A model generated the notes under the pieces. The model saw only the letters and a program-made list of their open reading frames with translations, made no database searches and was not told where the DNA came from. A program made the position numbers and the translations under genes. From Sipunculus nudus (lineage: Eukaryota > Annelida > Sipuncula > Golfingiida > Sipunculidae): 64,000 bases of DNA. Below are positions 46,001-55,764 of the stretch, piece after piece (position 1 is the first letter of the stretch; every line of letters starts with the position of its first letter). The stretch lies in the NCBI GenBank assembly GCA_026874595.1, contig CM049308.1:47625327-47689326 (forward strand). The letters are read 5' to 3'.

Positions 46001-49000
46001 TTTTAATAATAATATTTAAAAGACGCGAATAAACACACGGGATGGAACAACTGTGACACTGTTGGAACAATCATCTTAGTTAAGCTTGATTGAGCACAGT
46101 AAGTTTTTGGATGGGTGACTGCGCAAAGAAAACAGGGTCCGATCGAGGGCACGGGAGCTAGGACCATTTCCGGTCGTATATATTATAACACACCTTTACT
46201 TTCCTATATTTATTACGTATTATGCAAATAAAAGTTATCTGATAATACCCATTTTTATGCCCCCGCCACAAAGTGGCCGGGGCATATAGTTTTACCCATG
46301 TCCGTCATTCCGTCCTTCCGTCCTTCCGAAATAAAACAGTTGTACGGACTTTTTTTTGCAATGCCTGTAGATATTGGCCTGATTTTTGGTGTGTGGGCAG
46401 ATAATGACCAGTTACAGATTGAGTTCGCGTTTGGTCCTGGTTGACCTAATTTTGACCGTTTTGCCGCTCCTAAAATTAGAAAATTTCATAAAAAATAGAA
46501 ATTTTCAGAACAAATACACATGTACGGATTTTTTTTCACAGTGCCTGCAGATATTGGCCTGATTTTTGGTGTGTAGGCAGATAATGACCAGTTACAGATC
46601 AAGTTAATGTTTTGTCCCAGTTGACCTATTTTTGACGGTTTTACGGCTCCTTAACTTAGAAAATTTCATGAAAAATATAAATTTTCATGACAAATACACA
46701 TGTACAGACTTTTTTTCGCAATGCCTGCAGATATTGGCCTGACTTTTGGTGTGTGGGCAGATAATGACCACTTACAGATCGAGTGTGCGTTTCATCCCAG
46801 TTGACCTACTTTTGACCATTTTACAGCTCCTAAACTTAGAAAATTTCATGAAAAATAGAAATTTTCATGACAAATATACATGTACGGACTTTTTTTTGCA
46901 ATACCTGCAGATATTGGCCTGATTTTTGGTGTGTAGGCAGATAATGACCACTTACAGATCGAGTTCGCGTTTTGTCCCAGTTGACCTACTTTTGACCCTT
47001 TTACGGCTCCTTAACTTAGAAAATTTCATGAAAAATATAAATTTTCATGACAAATACACATGTACAGACTTTTTTTCGCAGTGCCTTCAGATATTGGCCT
47101 GATTTTTGTTGTGTGGGCAGATAACAACCAGTTACAGATCGAGTTCGAGTTTCATCCCAGTTGACCTACTTTTGACTGTTTTACGGCTCCGGAACATAGA
47201 AAGTTTCATGAAAAATAGAAATTTTCATAACAAATGCATATGTACCAACTTTTTTTCCTCAATGCCTGCAGATACCACCCTGATTTTTTATGTGTGGGCA
47301 GATAATGACAGTTGCAGATCTAGTTTGTGTTTCATCCCGGTTAACCTACTTTTCATTGTCTTACGGCTCCTAAACATACAACATTTCATGAAAGACAGAA
47401 ATTTTTATGGAAAATGCACATGTATGGACTTTTTTCACAGTGCCTGCAGATACTGGCCTGATTTTTGGTGTATTCCTTGATAATGACCCGTAACAGATTG
47501 AGTTTGCATTTTGCCCTTGTTGACCTACTTTTCACCATATGACACCTCCTGAACTTAAAAATTTTTTCTAAATTTAACAAATGTTTCTAATTTGCCCCAG
47601 GCGGGGGCATTCGTGTCGTTCTGACACATCTAGTTTTTTATAAAGTCTTCTTCCAACTGATGTGCAGCTGCTTGTCCCTTTTTCGGCCCGCCGAAATCGC
47701 CGCCTGGTGGGTAAACTTGAAACATCTGGTAGTTACACGAGTTGCTGTCTAATGTCAAGTAATCGCACCTACACACGAAGAAGTGATCATTTTGTAAAGA
47801 AACTGAGCTCAGTTTGATTTTTCATTATTGGACTCTGTATAATTCATGTTATGGTTGGAAACTTGTTTATATGAAATACTGTTCAGCAAATAAAACAAAC
47901 TTTAAATAGCCATATTATTACTCAATCCATATGATTGCTCGAGTGAAGCTCAGTGTCTCTAGGTAAGGTTATCCAACTGCATGCCTCTAAAATCTTGACC
48001 ACTGAAAATTCAGCAGGAAGATAATGTACAAATATCCTCCATTATCTCGACCTCTGGGAAAATTAATTAAGTGGTCGCAAAATTAGAATAAATATGGTAG
48101 TAAACAGGATTATATGAGTAAGAACTGAATTATCTTAATAAGTGGTATCATTATGGAATTTCCTTATTATAGTGTTTGATTTCAGTGTTTGCTTCTAATA
48201 TGCAATATCTGTTACCAAATATTGATCATGTGAGATGTATGATTGTGTAAACTGCATGTGGCACCACTTCTGTTGACCTGTTTTCTGTGATTTAGAAATA
48301 AATTTTTTTTTTATATATTAAGACACACTTATACAGTCACTGCATTCTCTGAACAGTCTTACAGTTTTCACAAAATAACAACTCTGGTTTCAGCACCATA
48401 ACTTCTCTACCATGTTCCAATGCTGTACATATCCCAATCTAGGCATTCACTGCCCATGAGGCCATTACATGCATTTCAATACATGACAATATAGAACTTA
48501 TTCTGTATGTTATGGAGATTTAAGTCATAGGTGGCCACTCTAATATACTTGACAATAGTTGAAATGGTATTTTCAGTTTCACTGAGTTCTTTCATTGTTA
48601 TCCTGACCATGTTTAAAGATAATGTTAACCAAGGTAAACTCTCCTTCAAAACCCCAAATTAGGTCACTGTAACCCATATTTATGCACCGTCTTTAGTAGT
48701 GTGTCAGATTAAGCTGAGGGTCATAGCCCATGGGCCTCTTGTTTCTATCAAATTTGTCTGCACTTTTTCCTGTTTTTTTAATGTGGAAAATTTTGACACG
48801 TGAGCATTGGACGAGCATTGCCAGTTAAATTCAGATGCAGCTTATGACTTTTCTTCATTGGATTAATTGAATTTAAGGAGTTTTACACATATTTTCTCCT
48901 GGTAACTTAGCAAATTTTGGTGGTGCCACCTGCCTATTGGGTGACATATTTCCCAATTATAGATTTTTTTAATTTGTATCTACAAGAGTATATTCAGGCC

Positions 49001-49525
49001 TGGTGCATATTCAGCTTTAACTGTTTCATGAAAGTAAAAGAATGTATATCAACGTCACATACATACTCAATATACAAGTTGTTCACAGGTGAACATTTGG
49101 TCCCTGGGCGCTTGTAAGTATAAATTAAAATACAGATTACTATCTACAAAATGAAACATACTTAAAGGTTATAATATTGATGGAATGTTGTTTAACAAAA
49201 GCATCATACAGATCATATAGAATTTTGAAAATAAAATGTAAATATGTTTTTTGTTATAAAATATAGAATTGAACATTAAATATATATAATGATTACCTTA
49301 AATGCCTGTGTAGTTTGGCAGAGAGGGCACATTGACACAGTGGAGAAGACCTCTACCAGCCACAAAGTCAGTCAGGTGAACGTTAGGAGATGGATGAAAA
49401 ATCACAACCTGAGACAGGCTCAGAGGGAGACTGGCAGCATGTGGCCTGATAATGTGTCATTCCACAATGCCTCTATCAGTGATATCAGGGCAGGCAGGCT
49501 GCTCAGCACCAAGCTCTATGATCTG
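33073..49525 (+). CDS. TRMT61B-like tRNA (adenine-58-N1) methyltransferase, exons 1-3 (3' end not found)
   Basis: A SAM-dependent methyltransferase of the TRM61 family, expected to methylate A58 of mitochondrial tRNA. Joining 33073-34038, 42448-42550 and 49314-49525 gives 427 codons with consistent phases (0, then 1). Residues about 236-322 match the family's N-terminal beta-rich domain (for example ELVIVRVETGRGDW, then LTLPDYIHHMKKASW). Residues 339-348 are SAM motif I (VLEVGTGSGA). Exon 3 holds MWPDNVSFHNASISDI and ends in KLYDL, where the family continues with a hydrophobic-Leu-Asp motif IV. The N-terminus (MMATAWSKKFLEILSLHWYQ, then Arg-rich) looks like a mitochondrial presequence, which favours TRMT61B over TRMT61A. 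The exons encoding the C-terminal third are missing from the readable sequence; the gene may be interrupted, or may resume beyond the window. Confidence 0.65.
33179..33405 (+). repeat. 45-bp coding minisatellite in exon 1
   Basis: Five copies of a 45-bp unit containing CCAGGGGCAGAGCAGGAGAC and CAGGGCTACCAGAATGGTGA. Because 45 is a multiple of three, the frame is kept and gives a Gly/Arg/Asn-rich 15-residue repeat. Copies 1-4 are nearly identical; the fifth is more diverged. Confidence 0.9.
34039..35470 (+). other. Intron 1, 5' part
   Basis: Starts with GTAATG. Contains diverged dispersed repeats: GAACCTGTGAGCTAATGCGA near 34325, a CCACCTGCATCAGCC block near 34748, and a GGTGGTGCCACCTACAATAA / TTTTTGCAAAGTGTG block near 35075. 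No coding exon is recognised. Confidence 0.5.
35479..36563 (+). mobile_element. 1.08-kb foldback relative of element A (element B), in intron 1
   Basis: Ends read GGTGTTATGCCAGATGCGCC (left) and, on the opposite strand, GATTTCATGCCAGATGTGCC (right), the same termini as the 5455-12345 element. The whole insert is two inverted arms meeting near 35938, with no interior body. The left arm has lost about 80 bp around 35708. Flanks CCTATGCA (35471-35478) and TCCATGCA (36564-36571) match at 6 of 8 positions, consistent with an aged 8-bp target duplication. Non-coding and non-autonomous. Confidence 0.75.
38256..38715 (-). mobile_element. LTR-like insert 1 within the 60-bp array
   Basis: A 460-bp non-array segment. 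Read on the minus strand it begins TGTTACACGAATGCCC, ends ...ATAAGTTTACA, and contains AATAAAGGACC and AATAAATTC polyadenylation-type signals, as a solo LTR would. No clear target duplication is visible because the surrounding array is repetitive. Nearly identical to 39758-40214. Confidence 0.45.
39758..40214 (-). mobile_element. LTR-like insert 2 within the 60-bp array (duplicate of insert 1)
   Basis: Same sequence as 38256-38715, offset by 1502 bp; the visible differences are mainly the length of the C-tract near 40176. The flanking array units on the left (about 38150-38255 and 39652-39757) are also duplicated, so insert and array were copied together. Confidence 0.6.
42448..42550 (+). CDS. 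TRMT61B-like gene, exon 2 (SAM-binding motif I)
   Basis: 103 nt between acceptor TGATTTTTCAG (ending 42447) and donor TTTTAAGG|GTAAAC, with phase 0 at the start and phase 1 at the end. It encodes 34 residues ending in LLLSFK and includes the glycine-rich SAM-binding motif VLEVGTGSGAATLL. Its first half is related to the upstream 60-bp satellite: 42458-42491 matches 42396-42429 at 28 of 34 positions. Confidence 0.75.
42578..44462 (-). repeat. Dispersed repeat R1, copy d, in intron 2
   Basis: Reverse-orientation, near full-length copy. The palindromic end (TAGCTCAGCTGACTATAAGT) is at 42579, the (C)n equivalent of the G-tract at 43410-43424, and the opposite terminus (GTGACCCATGGGTCCCTTG) at 44438-44456. 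It matches 9985-11513 over most of its length in inverted orientation. Frames inside it are not genes. Confidence 0.85.
44463..46039 (+). other. Intron 2, middle part
   Basis: AT-rich. Apart from a short 23-bp tandem repeat at 45178-45250, nothing is recognised. No exon of the methyltransferase gene is expected here, because exons 2 and 3 join in phase. Confidence 0.5.
45178..45250 (+). repeat. Three copies of a 23-bp repeat
   Basis: The unit TTTTGATGACTGTTGTCAGG plus AGC is repeated three times with a single substitution (TGTAAGG in the second copy). Confidence 0.95.
46040..46185 (+). ncRNA. 5S rRNA-like relic, probably a 5S-derived SINE head or pseudogene
   Basis: AGTTAAGCTTGATTGAGCAC (46079-46098) and TTTTTGGATGGGTGACTGCG (46104-46123) correspond in order and spacing to the internal control region of 5S rRNA (A-box around AAGTTAAGC, C-box TGGATGGGTGACCGC). 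The flanks needed for the terminal helix are not recognisable, so this is not a functional 5S gene. SINE3-type elements carry such heads. No tail repeat was identified. Confidence 0.5.
46257..47634 (+). mobile_element. Hairpin-ended element with seven 180-bp internal repeats (Pearl/CvA-like)
   Basis: Starts with ATGCCCCCGCCAC...GTGGCCGGGGCAT, itself a hairpin (46257-46286), and ends with TTTGCCCCAGGCGGGGGCAT followed by GTGTCGTTCTGACAC (47590-47629), also hairpin-forming. The two outer ends are inverted copies of ATGCCCCCGCC. Inside, TGTGGGCAGATAATGACCA-type blocks recur at 46391, 46571, 46751, 46931, 47111 and 47291, a strict 180-bp period, plus a last diverged unit near 47470. Unique ends around internal tandem repeats recall bivalve Pearl/CvA elements; that assignment is by architecture only. 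Non-coding. Confidence 0.7.
47635..48299 (+). other. Intron 2, no recognisable feature
   Basis: AT-rich, with a short GC-richer stretch (47680-47710, GGCCCGCCGAAATCGCCGCC). No exon or RNA is seen. Confidence 0.4.
48300..48745 (-). repeat. R1/R2-type repeat terminus and body fragment
   Basis: Ends in AAGCTGAGGGTCATAGCCCA (48709) and GGGCCTCTTGTTTC, a reverse-orientation version of the CAAG(A)GGCCCATGGGC terminus. The adjacent ACCCCAAATTAGGTCACTGT (about 48648) resembles units of the 155-bp satellite at 24345-26150, so the satellite unit and the terminus probably belong to one element type. Confidence 0.5.
48746..49313 (+). other. Intron 2, 3' end
   Basis: AT-rich intron sequence ending in the acceptor CCTGTGTAG at 49313. 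A TGGTGGTGCCACCTGCCTAT block near 48918 is shared with the 27301-33060 repeat family. Confidence 0.5.
49314..49525 (+). CDS. TRMT61B-like gene, exon 3
   Basis: 212 nt from acceptor TGTGTAG to donor GATCTG|GTGAGG, entering in phase 1 and leaving in phase 0. With the single G left by exon 2 it starts VWQRGHIDTVEK (the strand after motif I). It continues through an alpha-helical basic stretch (NVRRWMKNHNLRQAQRETGS) to MWPDNVSFHNASISDI, a typical TRM61 acidic-loop region, and ends KLYDL, just before the expected motif IV. The frame reads on into the intron and meets a TAA at 49553. Confidence 0.7.
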
Positions 49526-50028
49526 GTGAGGTCCACTTTATGTACTGATGATTAAACAGTAAACATACTTTAACAGTAAAACAGCCATTTTTTAAATTCT
49601 CACATATGACTGATTGTTTTTTAAGAAGTTGTCTTCTTTCATTCCATCTAAATACAACCTCATGTTTAACCCTTTACTGTTTACAAGCCACTAAAGAGCA
49701 CTCTAAATGGGCAACTAGAATGCCATGATATGTATAGATTCTTTCAGGAGAAAAATTTTGCATATTATTTCTAAGTTTCAATGATTTTCAATAATCTTCA
49801 GCAAACCCTCTTAGTGGGAACTGTTAAAAATTTGATAAAGATACAAAAAGAGCTTGAAAAGATATGGCTGTTAGTGTAGTGTCAGAATTTGTCGGAAATC
49901 TAAAATAAATATAAACAGTAAAGGGTTAATGGTTAAATTTGTAAGTGTACCTATATGTCAAAGCTTTGCTGAATCTTTACAGTTTCAATTAAAGACATAC
50001 ATTTATTTTATGCATTAAATATGTTTAA
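49526..50028 (+). other. Intron 3, 5' part
   Basis: Begins GTGAGG. No repeat or exon is recognised. ACTGTTTACAAG/AAACAGTAAAGGG pieces near 49676 and 49913 are short inverted matches only. Confidence 0.5.
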
Positions 50029-53000
50029 TGTGTTTGATCTGTTATATTCCAGGTATATCTTGATGTGTATGATCTGTTATTGTATCTTTTATATTCCAGG
50101 TATGTCTTGATGTGTATGATCTGTTATTGTATCTGTTATATTCCAGGTATAACTTGATGTGTATGATCTATTATTGTATCTATTATATTCCAGGTATATC
50201 TTGATGTGTATGATCTGTTATTGTATCTGTTATATTCCAGGTATATCTTGATGTGTATGATCTGTTATTGTGTGGTTATATTCCAGGTATATCTTGATTT
50301 GTGGTATCTGTTAAATTACAGGTATATCTTGATGTGTAAGATCTGTTATTGTATCTGTTATATGCCAGGTATATCTTGATGTAAATGATCTGTTGTTGTA
50401 TCTGTTATATTCCAGGTATATCTTGATGTGTAAGATCTGATATTGTATCTGTTAAATTCCAGGTATATCTTGATGTGTAAGATCTTTTTTTGTATCTGTT
50501 ATATTCCAGGTATATCTTGATGTGTAAGATCTGTTATTGTATCTGTTATATTCCAGGTATATCTTGTTGTGTATGATCTGTTATTGTATTATATTCCAGG
50601 TATATCTTGATGTGTATGATCTGTTATTGTATCTGTTATATTCCAGGTATATCTTGTTGTGTATGATCTGTTATTGTATTATATTCCAGGTATATCTTGA
50701 TGTGTAAGATCTGATATTGTATCTGTTATATTCCAGGTATATCTTGATGTGTAAGATCTGATATTGTATCTGTTATATTCCAAGTATATCTTGTTGTGTA
50801 TGATCTGTTATTGTATTATATTCCAGGTATATCTTGATGTGTATGATCTGTTATTGTATCTGTTATATTCCAGGTATATCTTGATGTGTTTGATCTGTTA
50901 TTGTGTGGTTATATTCCAGGTATATCTTGATTTGTGGTATCTGTTAAATTACAGGTATATCTTGATGTGTAAGATCTGTTATTGTATCTGTTATATGCCA
51001 GGTATATCTTGATGTAAATGATCTGTTATTGTATCTGTTATATTCCAGGTATATCTTGATGTGTAAGATCTGATATTGTATCTGTTAAATTCCAGGTATA
51101 TCTTGATGTGTAAGATCTTTTTTTGTATCTGTTATATTCCAGGTATATCTTGATGTGTAAGATCTGATATTGTATCTGTTATATTCCAGGTATATCTTGT
51201 TGTATGATCTGTTATTGTATTATATTCCAGGTATATCTTGATGTGTATGATCTGTTATTGTATCTGTTATATTCCAGGTATATCTTGATATGTATGATCT
51301 GTTACTGTGTGGTTATATTCCAGGTATATCTTGATTTGTGATATCTGTCAAACTCCAGGTATATCTTGATGTGTAAGATCTGTTATTGTATCTGTTATAT
51401 GCCAGGTATATCTTGATGTAAATGATCTGTTATTGTATCTGTTATATTCCAGGTATATCTTGATGTGTAAGATCTGATATTGTATCTGTTAAATTCCAGG
51501 AATATCTTGATGTGTAAGATCTGTTATTGTATCTGTAATATTCCAGGTATATCTTGTTGTGTATGATCTGTTATTGTATTATATTCCAGGTATATCTTGA
51601 TGTGTATGATCTGTTATTGTATCTGTTATATTCCAGGTATATCTTGTTGTGTATGATCTGTTATTGTATTATATTCCAGGTATATCTTGATGTGTAAGAT
51701 CTGATATTGTATCTGTTATATTCCAGGTATATCTTGATGTGTATGATCTGTTATTGTATCTGTTATATTCCAGGTATATCTTGTTGTGTATGATCTGTTA
51801 TTGTATTATATTCCAGGTATATCTTGTTGTGTATGATCTGTTATTGTATTATATTCCAGGTATATCTTGATGTGTATGATCTGTTATTGTATCTGTTTTT
51901 TCCAGGTCTATCTTGTTGTGTATGATCTGTTATTGTATCTGTTATATTCCAGGTATATCTTGTTGTGTATGATCTGTTATTGTATCTGTTATATTCCAGG
52001 TATATCTTGATGTGTATGATCTGTTATTGTATCTGTTATATTCCAGGTATATCTTGATGTGTAAGATCTGATATTGTATCTGTTATATTCCAGGTATATC
52101 TTGATGTGTATGATCTGTTATTGTATCTGTTATATTCCAGGTATATCTTGTTGTGTATGATCTGTTATTGTATTATATTCCAGGTCTATCTTGTTGTGTA
52201 TGATCTGTTATTGTATTATATTCCAGGTATACCTTGATGTGTATGATCTGTTATTGTATCTGTTATATTCCAGGTCTATCTTGTTGTGTATGATCTGTTA
52301 TTGTATCTGTTATATTCCAGGTATATCTTGATGTGTAAGATCTGATATTGTATCTGTTAAATTCCAGGTATATCTTGATGTGTAAGATCTTTTTTTTGTA
52401 TCTGTTATATTCCAGGTATATCTTGATGTGTAAGATCTGTTATTGTATCTGTTATATTCCAGGTATATCTTGTTGTGTATGATCTGTTATTGTATTATAT
52501 TCCAGGTATATCTTGATGTGTATGATCTGTTATTGTATCTGTTATATTCCAGGTCTATCTTGTTGTGTAAGATCTGATATTGTATCTGTTATATTCCAGG
52601 TATATCTTGTTGTGTATGATCTGTTATTGTATCTGTTATATTCCAGGTATATCTTGATGTGTATGATCTGTTATTGTATCTGTTATATTCCAGGTATATC
52701 TTGATGTGTAAGATCTGATATTGTATCTGTTATATTCCAGGTATATCTTGATGTGTATGATCTGTTATTGTATCTGTTATATTCCAGGTATATCTTGTTG
52801 TGTATGATCTGTTATTGTATTATATTCCAGGTCTATCTTGTTGTGTATGATCTGTTATTGTATTATATTCCAGGTATACCTTGATGTGTATGATCTGTTA
52901 TTGTATCTGTTATATTCCAGGTCTATCTTGTTGTGTATGATCTGTTATTGTATCTGTTATATTCCAGGTATATCTTGATGTGTAAGATCTGATATTGTAT

Positions 53001-53480
53001 CTGTTAAATTCCAGGTATATCTTGATGTGTAAGATCTTTTTTTTGTATCTGTTATATTCCAGGTATATCTTGATGTGTAAGATCTGTTATTGTATCTGTT
53101 ATATTCCAGGTATATCTTGTTGTGTATGATCTGTTATTGTATTATATTCCAGGTATATCTTGATGTGTATGATCTGTTATTGTATCTGTTATATTCCAGG
53201 TCCATCTTGTTGTGTATGATCTGTTATTGTATTATATTCCAGGTATATCTTGATGTGTAAGATCTGATATTGTATCTGTTATATTCCAGGTATATCTTGA
53301 TGTGTATGATCTGTTATTGTATCTGTTATATTCCAGGTATATCTTGTTGTGTATGATCTGTTATTGTATTATATTCCAGGTATATCTTGGTGTGTATGAT
53401 CTGTTATTGTATCTGTTATATTCCAGGTATACCTTGATGTGTATGATCTGTTATTGTATCTTATATTCCAGATATATCAT
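50029..53480 (+). repeat. 43/47-bp tandem satellite with a splice-acceptor-like unit
   Basis: Roughly 75 units. The long form is GTATATCTTGATGTGTATGA, TCTGTTATTGTATCTG, TTATATTCCAG (47 bp); the short form lacks TCTG before TTATATT (43 bp). Variants include GTAAGATCTG, TTGTTGTG, GTCTATC and a T-tract form (GATCTTTTTTTG). Larger blocks are duplicated: the T-tract variant recurs about 635 bp apart (50485, 51118) and about 645 bp apart (52391, 53036), with matching neighbours. Most units carry pyrimidine-rich TTATATTCCAG followed directly by GTATAT. The array begins about 500 bp after the exon 3 donor. Confidence 0.95.
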
Positions 53481-53635
53481 TATGTGAATGATGTGTTATT
53501 GATCCACATATGTGTGGGTAACACAGTTCCAGCCTCTAGTTGCTCTACCGCTACGTTTGTTTCGGGAAAACTTCTCTAAGACCTTTGGGTTGATCTTTCC
53601 TAAACCCAGCATACTTATTTGCTCATATTTCCGAT

Positions 53636-54631
53636 TTAAAATAACATTATTATAATTATATCCGTTTTGCATATGTTTTCCACACGTCTTGTTAACAAAT
53701 TAGGGCACTGAATATTTTTACTGAGCATGAGACTGTAAAATGTTTTAGCCCCTGATCTATATTCAAATATATTATTCAATAACATTATAGTTTGTACATC
53801 GACATAGTGAGACACTGGCGGTAAGTCTAATGCCTGGAGTAGCGGCTTTGTGCGGTAACAGGGACCTATTCCTACAATTCTTTTTATTAATTTGGCTTGT
53901 AGGCAGTCCAATTCATGCCTTGAACTTTTTGTTAAATAAATAGCATTACAGCCGTACACTAAAGTACTCCTACAACATGTCGACCATACATGCATTGCTG
54001 TCTGAAGGTTTAATCCTTTATTACAAAGACCTGCACCTTGTAGGCTATAAAATGCTTTTCGACATGCACTAATTCTTGCCTCACAATGGTCCTTTGCACT
54101 ATAGTTACTAATAATTGAACCAAGATATGACATTTCATCCACTGTCTTCAGCAGCTTGTTTTGAATATACCATCTGGGCTCCACACAGAACGGGTTCTGC
54201 CCTCTATTCGTACAAACAGTTTTTTCTGGGTTAAATCGTAAACCGTTTACTGTAGCAAAATGCACTGCAGAATTAATCAACCCTTGCAGACCAGTCACTG
54301 TTGTACTCATCAAAATTATGTCATCAGCATATGAAGAGATATTAAATTTGTGACCATCTATAGACACCCCACCATTCTGTTTACCCAAAATATTAATTAG
54401 CTCTTTATAGACAATATTAAATAGATGTGGAGACGTCAGTCTCCCCTGTAAGGTACCCTTACATATATGTATGGGTTCGCTCATTGTATTCCATTTAATG
54501 TAAACTTTAATTTGTCTATACCAGTTATAAAGCAAATGCCAGCTAAAGTCCGACAAGATATCTAATGAGCTGGCAAATAAGACTGGGTGGGGTATTCCAT
54601 CGAAAGCCCCCTCAGCATCAAGACTGCACAT
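53636..54631 (-). pseudogene. LINE ORF2, reverse transcriptase palm/thumb and C-terminus
   Basis: 331 open codons. They contain RT motif A (LDAEGAFDGIPH, residues 4-15), motif B (GTLQGRLTSPHLFNIVYKEL, 59-78), the catalytic YADD (101-104) with following IILMS, and motif D/E surroundings (LRFNPEKT). The first Met is not the true start, because conserved RT sequence continues upstream in the 54851-55540 segment after disruptions between 54632 and 54850. The fragment itself has intact catalytic residues. Confidence 0.85.
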
Positions 54632-54850
54632 ATAAGTTTGGGACCCACGTGCTACGCAATAAGAGGCAATATCTTGTGTGAGGGCTATAGCTGTCTATGT
54701 TCCCCAACCTGGTACAAATCCAAACGGGATTTCATTGTATATGATATTTTCATCACATTCATGTAAAATAAACATTTCAGCTAACTTTGAAAGTGTGTTT
54801 GAAACAATTATCGGTCTATAATTCTTTGGTATACTTGGATCAAGGTTAGG

Positions 54851-55540
54851 CTATTTTAATAGTGGTATCAAGAGGCCATTGGAAAAGTTATGCGGAACAA
54901 CTCTGAACCGAAAACTAACTGTCATGAGCTCACACAAAAGAAGTATAAGTCTGGTTCTGGAAGCATACTTCAAGTGTTCAGCAGTGATACCGTCTTTTCC
55001 AGGTGAACACCCCGATCTGAGTTTACGAATAAATCGTTTCATAAGATACTCGGGGAAGACAAAGGCTGACATTTCGCCTTGCAAACTATTCAGTTTAGTA
55101 GTTACTTTTTCACGACAGCTCTTTATCCGTGCTGTCTTAGAACTTTGATCATACGAAAATTTCTCCTTAAAGTGACAATGTAAATTTTCAATTGAGATTT
55201 TGCAATAGTCTGTGCCTCTTTTACCTTTGGCCATCTTTATTTTGTTCCAAAAACTTCTCATCCTCTTTTCACGAAAATACGAGTCAGCTTTATTGAAATT
55301 AAATATCATTGAAGTATTAAACGCATGACGGCATCTTTGTCGAAATATATGCTTAGCATACTTATAGGAGTCATACACAGCTCCGTGTCGTGATCTGTCG
55401 CAAGCACGCCACAGACTGTGCCAGAAGCGCACTCTCCTCCTGGCTGAGGTGCAGTCAATGCTCCACCAGTGCTGTTTTCTTCTATTTCCTTGTCTCCCGC
55501 AAGAATTGTCTAACTGAGATTCAGAGACCGCTGAATGCAA
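54851..55540 (-). pseudogene. LINE ORF2, linker and RT fingers
   Basis: 229 open codons. A basic, Trp/Arg-rich linker runs through FWHSLWRACDRSRHGAVYDSY. It is followed by KLRSGCSPGKDGITAEHLKY (RT motif 1, residues about 174-193) and a hydrophobic segment ending in SNGLLIPLLK (start of motif 2). The C-terminal continuation is broken before the next segment. The leading Met is not a real start. Confidence 0.8.
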
Positions 55541-55764
55541 AATATTTGTAATTTCACAAGACCTCTCATTTACAAATACCTCTGCTTTTTGTGTTGAATT
55601 TATAGACGTAATATTCGTATGAACTAATTCTAGCTTTGATTTTAACTTCTCTCAATATATTTCAATTTATTCTTTCCGTGTCCAATCAGGTTTTGGCACA
55701 CTAACTACTGGTAGAGTTAAAGGTGAAGTCTTATTTCCCTGAGGTAAAATATCTATCTGCAGTC

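Noticed and set aside
46040-46185. Functional 5S rRNA gene
   Set aside because: Only the internal control region is recognisable. The terminal helix sequences are absent.
36609-53480. Possible CRISPR arrays
   Set aside because: Repeats are adjacent with no unique spacers, the genome is eukaryotic, and no cas-like gene is present.
50764-53487. Short plus-strand frames (Leu/Tyr/Cys/Ile-rich) in the intron-3 array
   Set aside because: They change phase every 47- or 43-bp unit and are translations of the satellite. They could not form a conserved domain.
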